The notes below the pieces were generated by a model. It was not told the DNA's origin and ran no database searches. It saw only the letters and a list, made by a program, of their open reading frames with translations. Shown here piece after piece: positions 1-9,274 of a DNA stretch of 64,000 nt. The stretch is taken from NCBI RefSeq assembly GCF_000022565.1, contig NC_012483.1, positions 992,001 to 1,056,000 of the forward strand, given 5' to 3'. This DNA is from Acidobacterium capsulatum ATCC 51196. GTDB taxonomy: Bacteria; Acidobacteriota; Terriglobia; Terriglobales; Acidobacteriaceae. Positions within the stretch are counted from its first letter, which is position 1, and each line of letters opens with the position of its first letter. A program made the translations under genes and the position numbers.

Positions 1-665
1 GCCGCGCGTTCGCTGCCGCGGGCCTTGATGCCGCATGGCCGCGCGTCATCGCTCTCGTCGTCCAGCCTGGAGTCGAGTTCAGCCATGACAGTGTGCTCGA
101 TTACCAGCCCGGCAAAGCCTCACCGCTCACAGCACGCCTCGCGCTGCATCCGGGACTTGTTTACGAGGCGCACTCGACCGATTACCAGCGGCCAGAGGCG
201 CTGGCGGCTCTGGTTCGGGACGGATTCGCCATCCTGAAGGTCGGCCCGGGGCTCACGTATGCCATGCGTCAGGCCCTCTTTGCGCTCGCCGCCATCGAAA
301 AAGAATTATTCCCAACGGCGCAGCAATCCCAGCTTCCGCAGTGGTTAGAAGAGGCCATGCTCCGCCATCCGGAACAGTGGCAAAAGCACTACTCAGGAAC
401 GCCAGAAGAACAGCAACTGCTGCGTGTCCATAGCTACAGCGACCGCATTCGCTACTACTGGAATGTACCCTCAGTGCAACAAGCCGTTGACACACTGTTG
501 CGCAACCTGCAACAGCGCAACATTCCCGAAACACTACTCAGCGACTATCTCCCCGCGCAATATCGCAAAGTACGCACCGGCTCACTCCAAAGCGCGCCGG
601 TGCCGATCCTGCTCGATGCCGTTGGCGAGGCGCTTGATCCCTACATTTCCGCCACGCAAGCCTGA
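1..665 (+). CDS. gatZ: GatZ/KbaZ-like D-tagatose-1,6-bisphosphate aldolase subunit (5' truncated by window edge)
   Basis: The reading frame is open from base 3 to the stop at 663-665, so only the C-terminal part (about 220 residues) is present. Upstream of the first in-frame ATG (93) it already encodes family-like sequence (AFAAAGLDAAWPRV, VVQPGVEFSH), so the true start lies outside the window. The C-terminal signatures VGPGLTYAMRQALFALAAIE and DYLPAQYRKVRTG are typical of the GatZ/KbaZ family. Family members are the non-catalytic chaperone-like subunits of class II tagatose-bisphosphate aldolase, or carbohydrate kinase-like proteins. The role would be galactitol, N-acetylgalactosamine or tagatose catabolism in the cytoplasm. 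It converges on the M20 peptidase gene 24 bases away. The family is clear; the exact substrate is not. Confidence 0.85.
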   Translation, partial: RAFAAAGLDAAWPRVIALVVQPGVEFSHDSVLDYQPGKASPLTARLALHPGLVYEAHSTDYQRPEALAALVRDGFAILKVGPGLTYAMRQALFALAAIEKELFPTAQQSQLPQWLEEAMLRHPEQWQKHYSGTPEEQQLLRVHSYSDRIRYYWNVPSVQQAVDTLLRNLQQRNIPETLLSDYLPAQYRKVRTGSLQSAPVPILLDAVGEALDPYISATQA

Positions 666-689
666 AGAAGAGCCTGCTGTGAGCGGCGC

Positions 690-1979
690 TCATCCACTGC
701 ACCAGGTCAGCGCCGCCGACAACAGCACTTCTGCCGTCTCCATAACCGACTCAAACTCCACATACTCGTCAGGATTATGCGCTCCTGCCCCGCAGGGGCC
801 AAATAGAAGAGTCGGAATCCCGAAGTCGCGGTGAATCAGTCCGGCATCACAGGGGTAAGGCGCCGCAGTGGTTACCACGGGCCGCTCCAACACTGATGTG
901 GCGCTCGTCTGCATGCATTCCAGCCATGGATGGTCCGCCGGAAGCTCATGGCCATACAGCGGGCCGCCGATCAAGGGCTTCCACTGGACTGGATACTTCC
1001 GAAAAAACGGATCGGAGGCACAGAAACGCTCCAGCCGCTTCCGCACCGCAGCAATCACCTGGTCCACATTCTCCTCGGGAAGAAACTGCAGATACACCCG
1101 CACCGTCGCCCGCGAGGGTACGCTCAGCGGAACCGTGGGATCGAGCCGGTTTGCTTCCACCGCCAACACCTGCACGGGTGCCGGATCGGGGAATCCAAGG
1201 TATGCACCCTTCGGCGGGAGAGTGCCCCGCTCCTTTACAAGCTCATCTATCCAGTTCAGCAGGCGTCCCATCGGCAAAGCAGGGCTGACAACCTCGGCAC
1301 GGGAGAAATATCCGGCGGGGTCGCCGGCCTCGATCACCAGGTCCACCACAAACCCGCCCCGAGTCGCCCGGTAAATCTCCAACTGTGTTCCCTCTGGAAT
1401 CACGCAGGCATCCGCAGTATCGCCGCGCAGCCGAGCTGCAATCGTGCCGCCACCGCCACCCCACTCCTCATCGACGACCGACTCGAACAGAAGATCACCG
1501 CCCAGCCGGACACCCTCTCTCCGCAAAGCGCAAATGACTGCCGCGTTGGCGACCACACCGCCTTTCATGTCAAACGAGCCCAGCCCATGCACGCACCCCT
1601 GCCGCGATAGCCCTGACCACGGCGAACGCGACCAGCCGCCATTGCCGGGCGGCACCGTATCCATATGCCCGTTGAGAAGCAGACTCCGGCCGCGTCCTGA
1701 GCCAGACAATCGCACGCTCAAATTTTTCCGTCCGGCGTAGCGCTTGTTTCTCCTCAATTGCGGGTGGCCCGAGTCCTCAATAAAGTCCGTGCTGTAAAGC
1801 TCGGCTCGAATGCCCTGCTCGCGGAAGAACGCCTGCAACACACGCTGCGCAGGGGTCTCGTTTCCGCCGGCCAACACGGCAACGCTGTTGGCTTTCACCA
1901 AATCCTGCAATAGACGCCGCAACTCACCGCGCAACGGGCGAATCCATCGCCGTACATCCCTAGCCGTTGTGCTCTTCAT
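690..1979 (-). CDS. M20-family metallopeptidase (ArgE/DapE/CPG2-like)
   Basis: A cytoplasmic zinc hydrolase of about 429 residues. Metal-ligand motifs of the M20 family are visible in order: GHMDTVPPG (His and Asp), LGSFDMKGG (bridging Asp), DEEWGGGGG (general-base Glu and Glu ligand), YPCDAGLIH and, near the C terminus, a GAHNPDEYVE segment with the last His ligand. The family removes acyl or aminoacyl groups from small amides: acetylornithine, succinyl-diaminopimelate, dipeptides or folyl-glutamate. The active-site motifs do not choose among these. ATG at 1979 is chosen as start; a TTG directly upstream (1982) shares the same Shine-Dalgarno sequence (AGAGGAAG). No neighbour suggests an arginine or lysine pathway, so a general peptidase or deacylase is as likely as ArgE or DapE. 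Confidence 0.85.
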   Translation of the reverse strand: MKSTTARDVRRWIRPLRGELRRLLQDLVKANSVAVLAGGNETPAQRVLQAFFREQGIRAELYSTDFIEDSGHPQLRRNKRYAGRKNLSVRLSGSGRGRSLLLNGHMDTVPPGNGGWSRSPWSGLSRQGCVHGLGSFDMKGGVVANAAVICALRREGVRLGGDLLFESVVDEEWGGGGGTIAARLRGDTADACVIPEGTQLEIYRATRGGFVVDLVIEAGDPAGYFSRAEVVSPALPMGRLLNWIDELVKERGTLPPKGAYLGFPDPAPVQVLAVEANRLDPTVPLSVPSRATVRVYLQFLPEENVDQVIAAVRKRLERFCASDPFFRKYPVQWKPLIGGPLYGHELPADHPWLECMQTSATSVLERPVVTTAAPYPCDAGLIHRDFGIPTLLFGPCGAGAHNPDEYVEFESVMETAEVLLSAALTWCSG

Positions 1980-2316
1980 CAATACGGTCTTCCTCTCAGG
2001 CTGCGGCCTTGCCGGGCGGCAAACGCTAAACGATTATGATTTATTACGTACTCTTTCGCAATACACACACAGCAAGCTCGATGGTCCCAGCTTCATCTGG
2101 AAAGCGAGCAATATCGTTGACCCTCCCTGCCTCAGACTCGCCCTCTCCACTCCGGTTAGGCGCAGCACCTGCTTGAAAATCAGATATTCTGCCCCTAAAG
2201 ATAGCTTGCCTTTGCTCGTAAATATTGATAATTATTCGTAATAATAAATAACAACGCGTCAAGAGATTGCGGTGCGCTACAACACGCGCTCTGCACCTCG
2301 GAGGATCAAAACGCAA
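1980..2316. other. Divergent intergenic region with AT-rich island
   Basis: This 337-base gap between two divergent genes holds no credible gene. Bases about 2215-2255 form an AT-rich island much richer in A and T than the surroundings. It has promoter-like TTGATA at 2225-2230, but no well-spaced -10 element that I can defend. It probably carries promoters for the M20 gene and the GH-D gene. Confidence 0.4.
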
Positions 2317-4320
2317 ATGCCTCGCATCCGCCGCAAGCTATCCCCGGCCTTTTTGGGGGCGTCTCTGCTACTACTGATCCTCACAGGCCTCGCGCCAAGC
2401 CGTCTCTCTGCGCAGAGTACATCGCTTTCTGTCTCCAACCAAAGCATGTCAGCCCAGCTTTCAGACCAGCGACTCAAGCCGGAGCTGATATGGACCGACC
2501 TCGCCACCGGTTCTACGCTCTCGGCACCCGAGCTCTTTCGCATTACATTGCGGGACGGCTCCACGTTGAAGCCTTCTCAATTGCACTGGGATTCGACATA
2601 CGCTCGATCGCCTTGGGCGGGCGCACGGAAGACTGGAAATGAGATTGGGAAGAAGATCTGCGCCAGTCTCTCGGAGCGGCATACCGGCGCAAAGTTCCAG
2701 TGGTGCCTGCTAGACCCCGTTCATCGCCGCTATATGCGCGAGCAGTTGACCATCACGGCCAGCGCACAGGCTCTCCCCATTACGGAGGTCCTGCTGATCA
2801 AAAGCCATGATCCGGGGGCTCGTGTGATCGGCTCCGTCAAGGGATCTCCTCTGGCCGATCAGCATATGTTTTTCGGATTTGAACATCCGCTTGCCTGGAG
2901 CCGGATCAGTGATGGAGTCGCCGAGTCGGGCATCACGCGCGTGCTGCCCCTGCGCGCGCATCAATCCGTCACCTATTCCGCTGTGGTCGGAACTTACCAG
3001 CCGGGCCAGATGCGCCGTGCCTTTCTTGCCTACCTTGAAGCCGTGCGCCCGCGACCCTACGCTCCATTTCTCAACTACAACACATGGTTCGACATCGGAT
3101 ATGGAAACCGTTACAACGAAGCCGAGGTGCTGAATCGCATCCATGCTTATGGAGAGCAACTCGTGACCAAGCGTCATGTGAAGCTCAACTCCTTTGTCTT
3201 CGACGACGGCTGGGATAATCCAAACTCCTTCTGGGGTTTTTACAGTGGCTTTCCTGATGGTTTCACACGCGTGGCGCGAGCCGCAGCCTCCTATGGCGCA
3301 GGCATCGGCGTGTGGCTCTCGCCCTGGGGCGGCTATGACGAGCAGAAGACCGAGCGCATCGCCTACGGCAAAGCCCATGGCTTCGAAATCGTCCACGATG
3401 GCTATGCCCTGTCAGGTCCCAAATACTTTCGTGGTTTCTCGCAGGTATGTTCTGTAATGATCAGCAAATACCATGCAAATCTCTTCAAATTCGATGGCAC
3501 CGGCAATGCTGACAGCGTATTCCCCGGCTCCGCGTTTGACAGCGACTTCGCTGCCGCGATTCACCTGATCCATCACCTGCGCCGGCAGGAACCCGGCATC
3601 TATATCAATCTAACTACCGGCACTTATCCTTCACCGTTCTGGCTGCTTTATGCCGATTCGATCTGGAGAGGCGGTGACGACCACAGCTTTGCCGGCGTCG
3701 GCTCCTCCCGTCAACGGTGGATCACCTATCGCGACGAACAAACATACCGCAACATCGTCCTCAAGGGACCACTCTTTCCCCTCAATTCACTTATGTTGCA
3801 TGGGATGATCTATGCCAAGCAGGCGCAGGGGCTCCGCACCGATCCCGACCATGACTTTCCGGACGAAGTGCTCTCCTACTTCGGCAGTGGCACCCAGTTG
3901 CAAGAAATGTACATCACACCATCGCTACTCTCTGAGTCCGACTGGGACATCCTTGCACGCGCAGCAAAATGGTCGCGCGCACATGCCGGTATTCTTGAAG
4001 ACACCCACTGGATCGGTGGCGATCCCGGCAAGCTGCAAATCTATGGCTGGGCCGCCTGGAACCCTTCGGAATGGATCATTACTCTTCGGAATCCATCCGA
4101 TCACGCACAAGAGTTCTCTCTGCATTTGACGTCGGCCCTACAACTTCCTACGGGAGCGGCCACGGATTTTGCCGTGCGCAAGCCCTTCGCATCTTCATCC
4201 TCAGCAACGATGGAGTGGAAAGCAGGCAACACCATTTCGCTGCATCTGAAGCCCTTCGAGGTGCGTATCTATGAAGGGTCATCAGAGCCGGAAGCGCATG
4301 CAGGCATGTCCGCCAAATGA
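2317..4320 (+). CDS. Secreted clan GH-D (GH36/GH27-like) alpha-galactosidase-type glycoside hydrolase
   Basis: A protein of about 667 residues with a Sec signal peptide (MPRIRRKLS, a hydrophobic stretch, then LSAQ). ATG 2317 is preferred over the upstream frame opening at 2272 because CGGAGG lies 12 bases before it and the signal peptide starts there. The middle is a TIM-barrel of the alpha-galactosidase type. NYNTWFDIGYG and FVFDDGWDN resemble the strand 1 and 2 signatures. FKFDGTGNAD contains the probable nucleophile Asp in a K-(W/F)-D context, and SIWRGGDDHSF is a candidate acid/base region. A beta-sandwich-like C-terminal part follows. It likely acts in the periplasm or outside the cell on alpha-galactosides. 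Sequence is diverged from classical GH27 and GH36, and related proteins are often mislabelled, so substrate is uncertain. Confidence 0.7.
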   Translation: MPRIRRKLSPAFLGASLLLLILTGLAPSRLSAQSTSLSVSNQSMSAQLSDQRLKPELIWTDLATGSTLSAPELFRITLRDGSTLKPSQLHWDSTYARSPWAGARKTGNEIGKKICASLSERHTGAKFQWCLLDPVHRRYMREQLTITASAQALPITEVLLIKSHDPGARVIGSVKGSPLADQHMFFGFEHPLAWSRISDGVAESGITRVLPLRAHQSVTYSAVVGTYQPGQMRRAFLAYLEAVRPRPYAPFLNYNTWFDIGYGNRYNEAEVLNRIHAYGEQLVTKRHVKLNSFVFDDGWDNPNSFWGFYSGFPDGFTRVARAAASYGAGIGVWLSPWGGYDEQKTERIAYGKAHGFEIVHDGYALSGPKYFRGFSQVCSVMISKYHANLFKFDGTGNADSVFPGSAFDSDFAAAIHLIHHLRRQEPGIYINLTTGTYPSPFWLLYADSIWRGGDDHSFAGVGSSRQRWITYRDEQTYRNIVLKGPLFPLNSLMLHGMIYAKQAQGLRTDPDHDFPDEVLSYFGSGTQLQEMYITPSLLSESDWDILARAAKWSRAHAGILEDTHWIGGDPGKLQIYGWAAWNPSEWIITLRNPSDHAQEFSLHLTSALQLPTGAATDFAVRKPFASSSSATMEWKAGNTISLHLKPFEVRIYEGSSEPEAHAGMSAK

Positions 4321-4379
4321 TTCCTTTGCTTGCGCACAGGTAGTCGGCAGCGTGGATCAGGACAATTGAATGTCTGAGA

Positions 4380-4547
4380 CTACGCCTCGGGCAGCGAGGA
4401 ATACTTGAAGCGGATCGAAGCTATCGCGTAGCGCTGTTCGATCTCCGCTTCATAGGGGCTTAGTGCTTGCGCCAACTCCCGTGACAATTTGGTGCAAGCT
4501 GTCGGGGGGGGCTGCTTCAAACCATTATGCAGTAGCGACGCCTCCAC
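4380..4547 (-). CDS. Possible short ORF or gene remnant downstream of tex
   Basis: On the minus strand an open frame of about 55 codons runs from a GTG (4547, overlapping the end of tex in another frame) to a TAG at 4380-4382. Its C-terminal half (for example LSRELAQALSPYEAEIEQRY) has protein-like composition and codon use similar to neighbours, whereas its N-terminal half crosses a run of eight C residues on that strand. I do not recognise it. It could be a small protein, the tail of a decayed gene, or chance. Confidence 0.25.
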   Translation of the reverse strand: MEASLLHNGLKQPPPTACTKLSRELAQALSPYEAEIEQRYAIASIRFKYSSLPEA

Positions 4548-4554
4548 CAGTCTT

Positions 4555-6816
4555 CTAACGCACCTTCCACTTCGAGCTGAGAGCAGCCAGCTTCTGATCC
4601 ATCGAGAGAGTGGGCTTCGGCACGGGCTTCGCTTTGGAAGGTGCGCGGCCTATAGGCTCCATCAGTGCTCTCATGGAGAGCGCAATTCGCTTGGTTTTTG
4701 CATCGGCGCTCAGCACCTTCACCCTGACGATCTGGCCTGCCTTCACAGCCTCTGACGGCTCTTTGATAAAGCGGTTCGAGAGCTCGCTGATGTGTACCAG
4801 GCCATCCTGATGTACGCCAACATCGACGAACGCGCCAAACTTCGTCACATTTGTGACCACGCCTTCAAGCACCATGCCTTCCTTGAGATCGGTAATCTCT
4901 TTGACGCCTTCCAGAAAGCTGGGCGCGGCAAACCTGTCACGCGGATCGCGGCCCGGCTTGCGCAGCTCGTCCAGAATGTCGTTGACCGTAAATGCGCCGG
5001 CAGAGAGTTGGCTGCGGTCCACTCGCTCGAGCAATTGCGGCGTGCGAATAATCTCCGGCACGGTGACAGAAAGTGACTGCGCAATCTGCTCTACCACGCC
5101 GTAAGACTCAGGATGCACAGCCGTCATATCCAGCGGGTTCTCGCCATCGCGAATACGCAGAAAGCCTGCGGCCTGCTCAAAGGTCTTTGGCCCGACGCCT
5201 GAGACCTCAAGCAATTGCGTACGCGACCGGAAGCGTCCATTCTCATTGCGATAGTTCACAATGTTGACGGCTGTGCGCTCCGTCACGCCCGCAACATAGC
5301 GAAGCAGCGTCCAGGAGGAGGTGTTCAGATCCACCCCCACGCGATTGACGCAGCTCTCAATCACGTTTTCGAGTGACTCGTGCAGTTGACGCTGGTCCAC
5401 ATCGTGCTGATACTGGCCCACGCCAATCGACTTTGGGTCCACCTTCACCAGCTCTGAGAGAGGGTCTTGCAGGCGGCGCGCAATCGAAATAGCGCCGCGC
5501 ACCGTAAGGTCAAGATCAGGAAATTCCTGCCGCGCCACATCCGATGCCGAGTAAACGCTGGCCCCTGCTTCACTGACCGTAACGCTGAAGATCTCCTGAA
5601 TCTTCTTCTCGCGCATAAATTCCCGAACAAAGGCATCCGTTTCACGCGAAGCAGTTCCATTGCCGATGGCAATCGCCCGTACCTGGTGCTGCCGGATCAG
5701 CGCTTCCACCTTCTGTTGGGCTTCTGCGATACCGTGCTTTGAGGTGTGCGGGTAAATCACATCGTGCGCCAGCAGCTTCCCCGTCTCATCCACTACGGCC
5801 ATTTTGCAGCCCGTGCGCAGACCAGGATCGATGCCCAGCACCGAGATTGGCCCTGCGGGCGGAGCCAGCAACAGGTGATAGAGATTATCGCGAAAGACCT
5901 GAATCGCCTCTGCATCGGAGCGCTGCTTGAGCTCAAAGCGAATCTCGGCCTGGATGGATGAGTTCAGCAGCCGTTGCCACGCATCTTCGATGGCGAGATC
6001 CAACTGCGCGGTCCAGTCGCCTGGCTGCCGCATTACGTGAGCCCGCGTCAGAGCCATCACACGGGCAGCCTCAACCTCAATCAAAAAATAAAGCACTCCC
6101 TCGCTCTCACCGCGCCGTATAGCCAGCATGCGGTGCGATGGAATGGTCTTCGCCGGCTCCTGGTATTCGTAATACATTTTGAACTTTTCCTGCTCATCCT
6201 TTGCGTCCAGCGCCTTGCGGCTGACGACGATGCCCTCTTCTAACATGACGCGGCGCAGCGCCTTGCGCAGATCCGCAGATTCGCTGATCCACTCCGCTAC
6301 GATGTGGCGCGCACCTTCGAGCGCTTCCTCCACTGAGGCCACGCCCAGTTCTTCGTTCACAAACGCGGGCGTCATTTCGCTCAGCGTCTGCGGCCCGGTT
6401 TCCTGGTTCCACAGGTACTTGGCGAGGGGCTCAAGGCCTTTCTCACGCGCAATGGTCGCCTTGGTGCGCCGCTTGGGCTTGTAAGGCAGATAGAGATCTT
6501 CGAGTTCGCTGCGATTGAGAACCGCCTCGATCTTCTCCTTGAGTTCCTCGGTCAGCTTGCCCTGCTCGGCAATGGAAGCCAGCACGGTCTCGCGCCGGCT
6601 CTCAAGCTCCCTGAAATAGCTCAGCTTCTCTTCAATGGCGCGGATCTGCACCTCGTCAAGATTGCCGGTCGCCTCTTTTCGATAGCGGGCGATGAAGGGT
6701 ACGGTTCCTCCTTCATCCAGCAACGCAATCACGGCTGCGAGGCTGTGCGTGGAGACGGCAAGTTCCTGGGCAATATGCAGAAGAATTCTGGAGGGAAGAG
6801 GCTTAAAAGTACTCAT
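4555..6816 (-). CDS. tex: Tex-family RNA-binding transcription accessory protein
   Basis: A 753-residue cytoplasmic protein with the full Tex layout and usual length. It has an N-terminal helical Tex_N region (AVIALLDEGGTVPFIARYRK, KPKRRTKATIAREKGLEPLA), a YqgF/RuvX-like nuclease-fold domain beginning near GIDPGLRTG, and helix-hairpin-helix segments (NENGRFRSRTQLLEVSGVGP). The C-terminal S1 RNA-binding domain starts around LKEGMVLEGVV and includes FGAFVDVGVHQDGLVHIS. Tex binds nucleic acids and affects transcription and RNA turnover; its exact role differs among bacteria. The gene is not in an obvious operon; the next gene on this strand, the GH42 enzyme, ends 163 bases upstream. Confidence 0.96.
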   Translation of the reverse strand: MSTFKPLPSRILLHIAQELAVSTHSLAAVIALLDEGGTVPFIARYRKEATGNLDEVQIRAIEEKLSYFRELESRRETVLASIAEQGKLTEELKEKIEAVLNRSELEDLYLPYKPKRRTKATIAREKGLEPLAKYLWNQETGPQTLSEMTPAFVNEELGVASVEEALEGARHIVAEWISESADLRKALRRVMLEEGIVVSRKALDAKDEQEKFKMYYEYQEPAKTIPSHRMLAIRRGESEGVLYFLIEVEAARVMALTRAHVMRQPGDWTAQLDLAIEDAWQRLLNSSIQAEIRFELKQRSDAEAIQVFRDNLYHLLLAPPAGPISVLGIDPGLRTGCKMAVVDETGKLLAHDVIYPHTSKHGIAEAQQKVEALIRQHQVRAIAIGNGTASRETDAFVREFMREKKIQEIFSVTVSEAGASVYSASDVARQEFPDLDLTVRGAISIARRLQDPLSELVKVDPKSIGVGQYQHDVDQRQLHESLENVIESCVNRVGVDLNTSSWTLLRYVAGVTERTAVNIVNYRNENGRFRSRTQLLEVSGVGPKTFEQAAGFLRIRDGENPLDMTAVHPESYGVVEQIAQSLSVTVPEIIRTPQLLERVDRSQLSAGAFTVNDILDELRKPGRDPRDRFAAPSFLEGVKEITDLKEGMVLEGVVTNVTKFGAFVDVGVHQDGLVHISELSNRFIKEPSEAVKAGQIVRVKVLSADAKTKRIALSMRALMEPIGRAPSKAKPVPKPTLSMDQKLAALSSKWKVR

Positions 6817-6978
6817 GCGAAGACTTCATACTACACGCCAGCCATGAGGAAATTTTGGGCAGCGCAGGTCACGTGCCCGGAAACACCATCTCCCAAGCAG
6901 AGATCCCGAGAAATTGCGAGCACGTGCTACCTGATTGCTCTGTGGCTGCAACTGGCCTTCCGCCTGACGATTCCTTTG

Positions 6979-9174
6979 CTATTTCTGCAATGCGCGGTCC
7001 TCTTCGGCAATCACAACTCCCCACGGGTCAACGCGTACATGAGAGCCCGAGGCCAGCGCATGACCCGTCAGCAGATCGTGCGCATTCGCGTAGGGATAGG
7101 TGAACTCCGTCGGAGACGAAGAGTAGTTCAGGTAATAGTGAATGCGCCGGTTCTGATCATTGACTCCGTGCCGCACATGCAGGTCAGCGGGAAGACTCTG
7201 GTCCGGCCCGGTGAGACCGCATAACTGAAGCTCGTCGAGCATGACGGCATCCTGCAGCTTGCCAGACAGGACAGTACCCTCGTAGGTGAGAGTTCCTTCA
7301 CCGTAATGGTTACGTGTGATCGCCGGCCACTTGCCGAAGAATGGATGGTCATACCAGGCCAACGGCTTGGCGGTGGTGAGTTGAAGAAACTCAGCCCACG
7401 TGCTGGCCTGATTCGCGGCAACACCGACGTGGAAGGGGTCGCCCTTGAGTGACAGCGGATGTTTGAGGTTGGAGTACTCCTGATAAGTGAAGCCCGCAGC
7501 TTCACGCAGCGGGCCGGGCGCAAGTTGCCAGCGCACCGCGCCGTTCTCATTGGTGAAACCGCTCTTGAAGGTCATCAGCACATTGCCGCCGTGTCGGACG
7601 TAGTCAACGATCCGCTTTAGCAGCGCATCGCTGGACACATAAAGCGCAGGAACAATCAGAAGCTTGTATTGCGAAAAATTCTTTGTGTCAGGAAACACAA
7701 AATCAGTCCCGACATTGGCGTCATATAACGCCGTGTGGAGCTGCTGAATCAGCCCCGCATAATTGCCGCCATTTCTGCCGGGCTGCCATCCTTGATTGGC
7801 ATCATGCGCGTAAGGCATGAATGAGAGCCCATTCATGGAGTCAACGCTGTAGAGAATGGCCACTTTATTGTGAATGCGAAGATTAGCGATTTGCGGGCCG
7901 ATGCGCTTCAGCTCGCGGCCGATTCGGGACACCTCGCGATAAGCGCGGTTCGGGCCGAGATCATGGCCGAGCACGCCACCCCAGTAAGTTTCCTGTCCAT
8001 CTTCGAGTGTGGCCCAGTGCCAGTACTCCACCATGTTGGCGCCGTTGGCATAGTGAGTGAAGGCATCCAGTCTCAACTGGCCGTCATAGGGAGGATACTG
8101 GCCTGCCGAATCCCAGCCCAGCGTCTGCGCGTTGGTTTCGGTCACCAGGTAGTTCGTGTGCTTGAGTGACCGTGCCAGAGAGCCCTGTAACGCGTCATAC
8201 TCACCGTTATAGTCATCCTGCCAGCCATGATAGATATTGTTGGCCACCACGTCTTCGGTCCTGGCGATCTGCGTTTCATCCACGTCCGGCCGCATGATCG
8301 ATCCGAAGTCTGTCGTGACAAACTGAGCGGGGGCGCGATTCTCACGCACCAGTTGAGCCTGCCATGCCAGATAGCGCGTCACCCGCAACTGTGAGTAGCG
8401 CGACCACGCCAGCTTATAGCTGGGGTTGGTAGCGTTGTCGCGCGTTGGCATGTTCTTCCAGTCATAGACGTCCTGCCCCCAATAGTTCAGCAACCAGGCG
8501 CGATCCATCGCCTCTGGCGTTCCAAACCTCTCCTTCAGGTAATCGACGAACCCATGAAACACGTCAGGATTAGAAGCACCGTAGGAACTCGTTTCGTTAT
8601 CCACCTGCCAGCCAATCACGTCGGGATTATTGCGATAGTGGCGGACCAGATTCACGATCAACTGACCCGCATATTGACGAAAGACCGGATTGTCGTAATC
8701 CATATCCTGCCGCATGCCATAGCCAACATAGCCACCGCCGAGCGGACGCGCGAGCAGTTCCGGATGCTGCTTCCACAACCACACCGGCATGGAGTAGGTC
8801 GGCGTACCCATGATGACCTTGATCCCGGCCTTGCTCATGGCATCGACCACGCGATCCATCCATGCGTAGTCAAACTTGCCCGGAGCCGGCTCCCACAAGC
8901 TCCATGTGGACTCGCCCATGCGCACCACATTGAAGCCAGCTGCTTTCATCATGCGAACGTCGGTCGCCAGCCGCTCAGGATGCAGCGGCGAAGGCGTGTA
9001 CTCGTTGTAGTAGGCCGCTCCGTAGAAAACAGTTGCAGGATGAACGCTCAGCTTCGGAGCTGCGTCCTGCGCGGCCACGATGGCATCGGCCGGGTCAGCT
9101 TGCGCGCACACGCGGACCGAGGGCATCATCGCGGCCACAGCCATCATCGTGAAGACCGTCATTCTTTTGAACAT
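6979..9174 (-). CDS. Secreted GH42 beta-galactosidase
   Basis: A 731-residue enzyme. Residues 1-25 form a signal peptide ending in VCAQ, which is unusual because many GH42 enzymes are cytoplasmic; this one should act in the periplasm. The GH42 TIM barrel is clear: YGAAYYNEYTPS and NVVRMGESTWSLWEP near the N terminus, the Asn-Glu pair N193-E194 (WQVDNETSS; acid/base Glu) and E346 (YLVTETNAQT; nucleophile). A beta-galactosidase trimerisation-like domain with a class I glutamine-amidotransferase fold follows (about 430-640), then a small beta domain. It follows the GH29 fucosidase and TonB receptor 1 on the same strand, consistent with removal of beta-linked galactose from imported or periplasmic oligosaccharides. 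Confidence 0.92.
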   Translation of the reverse strand: MFKRMTVFTMMAVAAMMPSVRVCAQADPADAIVAAQDAAPKLSVHPATVFYGAAYYNEYTPSPLHPERLATDVRMMKAAGFNVVRMGESTWSLWEPAPGKFDYAWMDRVVDAMSKAGIKVIMGTPTYSMPVWLWKQHPELLARPLGGGYVGYGMRQDMDYDNPVFRQYAGQLIVNLVRHYRNNPDVIGWQVDNETSSYGASNPDVFHGFVDYLKERFGTPEAMDRAWLLNYWGQDVYDWKNMPTRDNATNPSYKLAWSRYSQLRVTRYLAWQAQLVRENRAPAQFVTTDFGSIMRPDVDETQIARTEDVVANNIYHGWQDDYNGEYDALQGSLARSLKHTNYLVTETNAQTLGWDSAGQYPPYDGQLRLDAFTHYANGANMVEYWHWATLEDGQETYWGGVLGHDLGPNRAYREVSRIGRELKRIGPQIANLRIHNKVAILYSVDSMNGLSFMPYAHDANQGWQPGRNGGNYAGLIQQLHTALYDANVGTDFVFPDTKNFSQYKLLIVPALYVSSDALLKRIVDYVRHGGNVLMTFKSGFTNENGAVRWQLAPGPLREAAGFTYQEYSNLKHPLSLKGDPFHVGVAANQASTWAEFLQLTTAKPLAWYDHPFFGKWPAITRNHYGEGTLTYEGTVLSGKLQDAVMLDELQLCGLTGPDQSLPADLHVRHGVNDQNRRIHYYLNYSSSPTEFTYPYANAHDLLTGHALASGSHVRVDPWGVVIAEEDRALQK

Positions 9175-9200
9175 TCCTCGCCTCTCTCTATTGCGCGTTT

Positions 9201-9216
9201 CCGTGATCGCTCACGG
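9201..9216 (-). terminator. Hairpin between the GH29 and GH42 genes
   Basis: A 6-bp inverted repeat (CCGTGA and TCACGG around TCGC) in the 100-base gap between the two glycosidase genes. There is no strong U-tract, so it may be a weak terminator, a processing site or chance. Confidence 0.3.
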
Positions 9217-9274
9217 CCGCCGGAACAACATTCCTACTCTTTGACGACGAGACCTACCACTCAGAAGGCACGCC

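Noticed and set aside
930-1610. 226-codon plus-strand frame within the M20 peptidase gene
   Set aside because: Shadow of the M20 coding sequence on the opposite strand, which has complete catalytic motifs.
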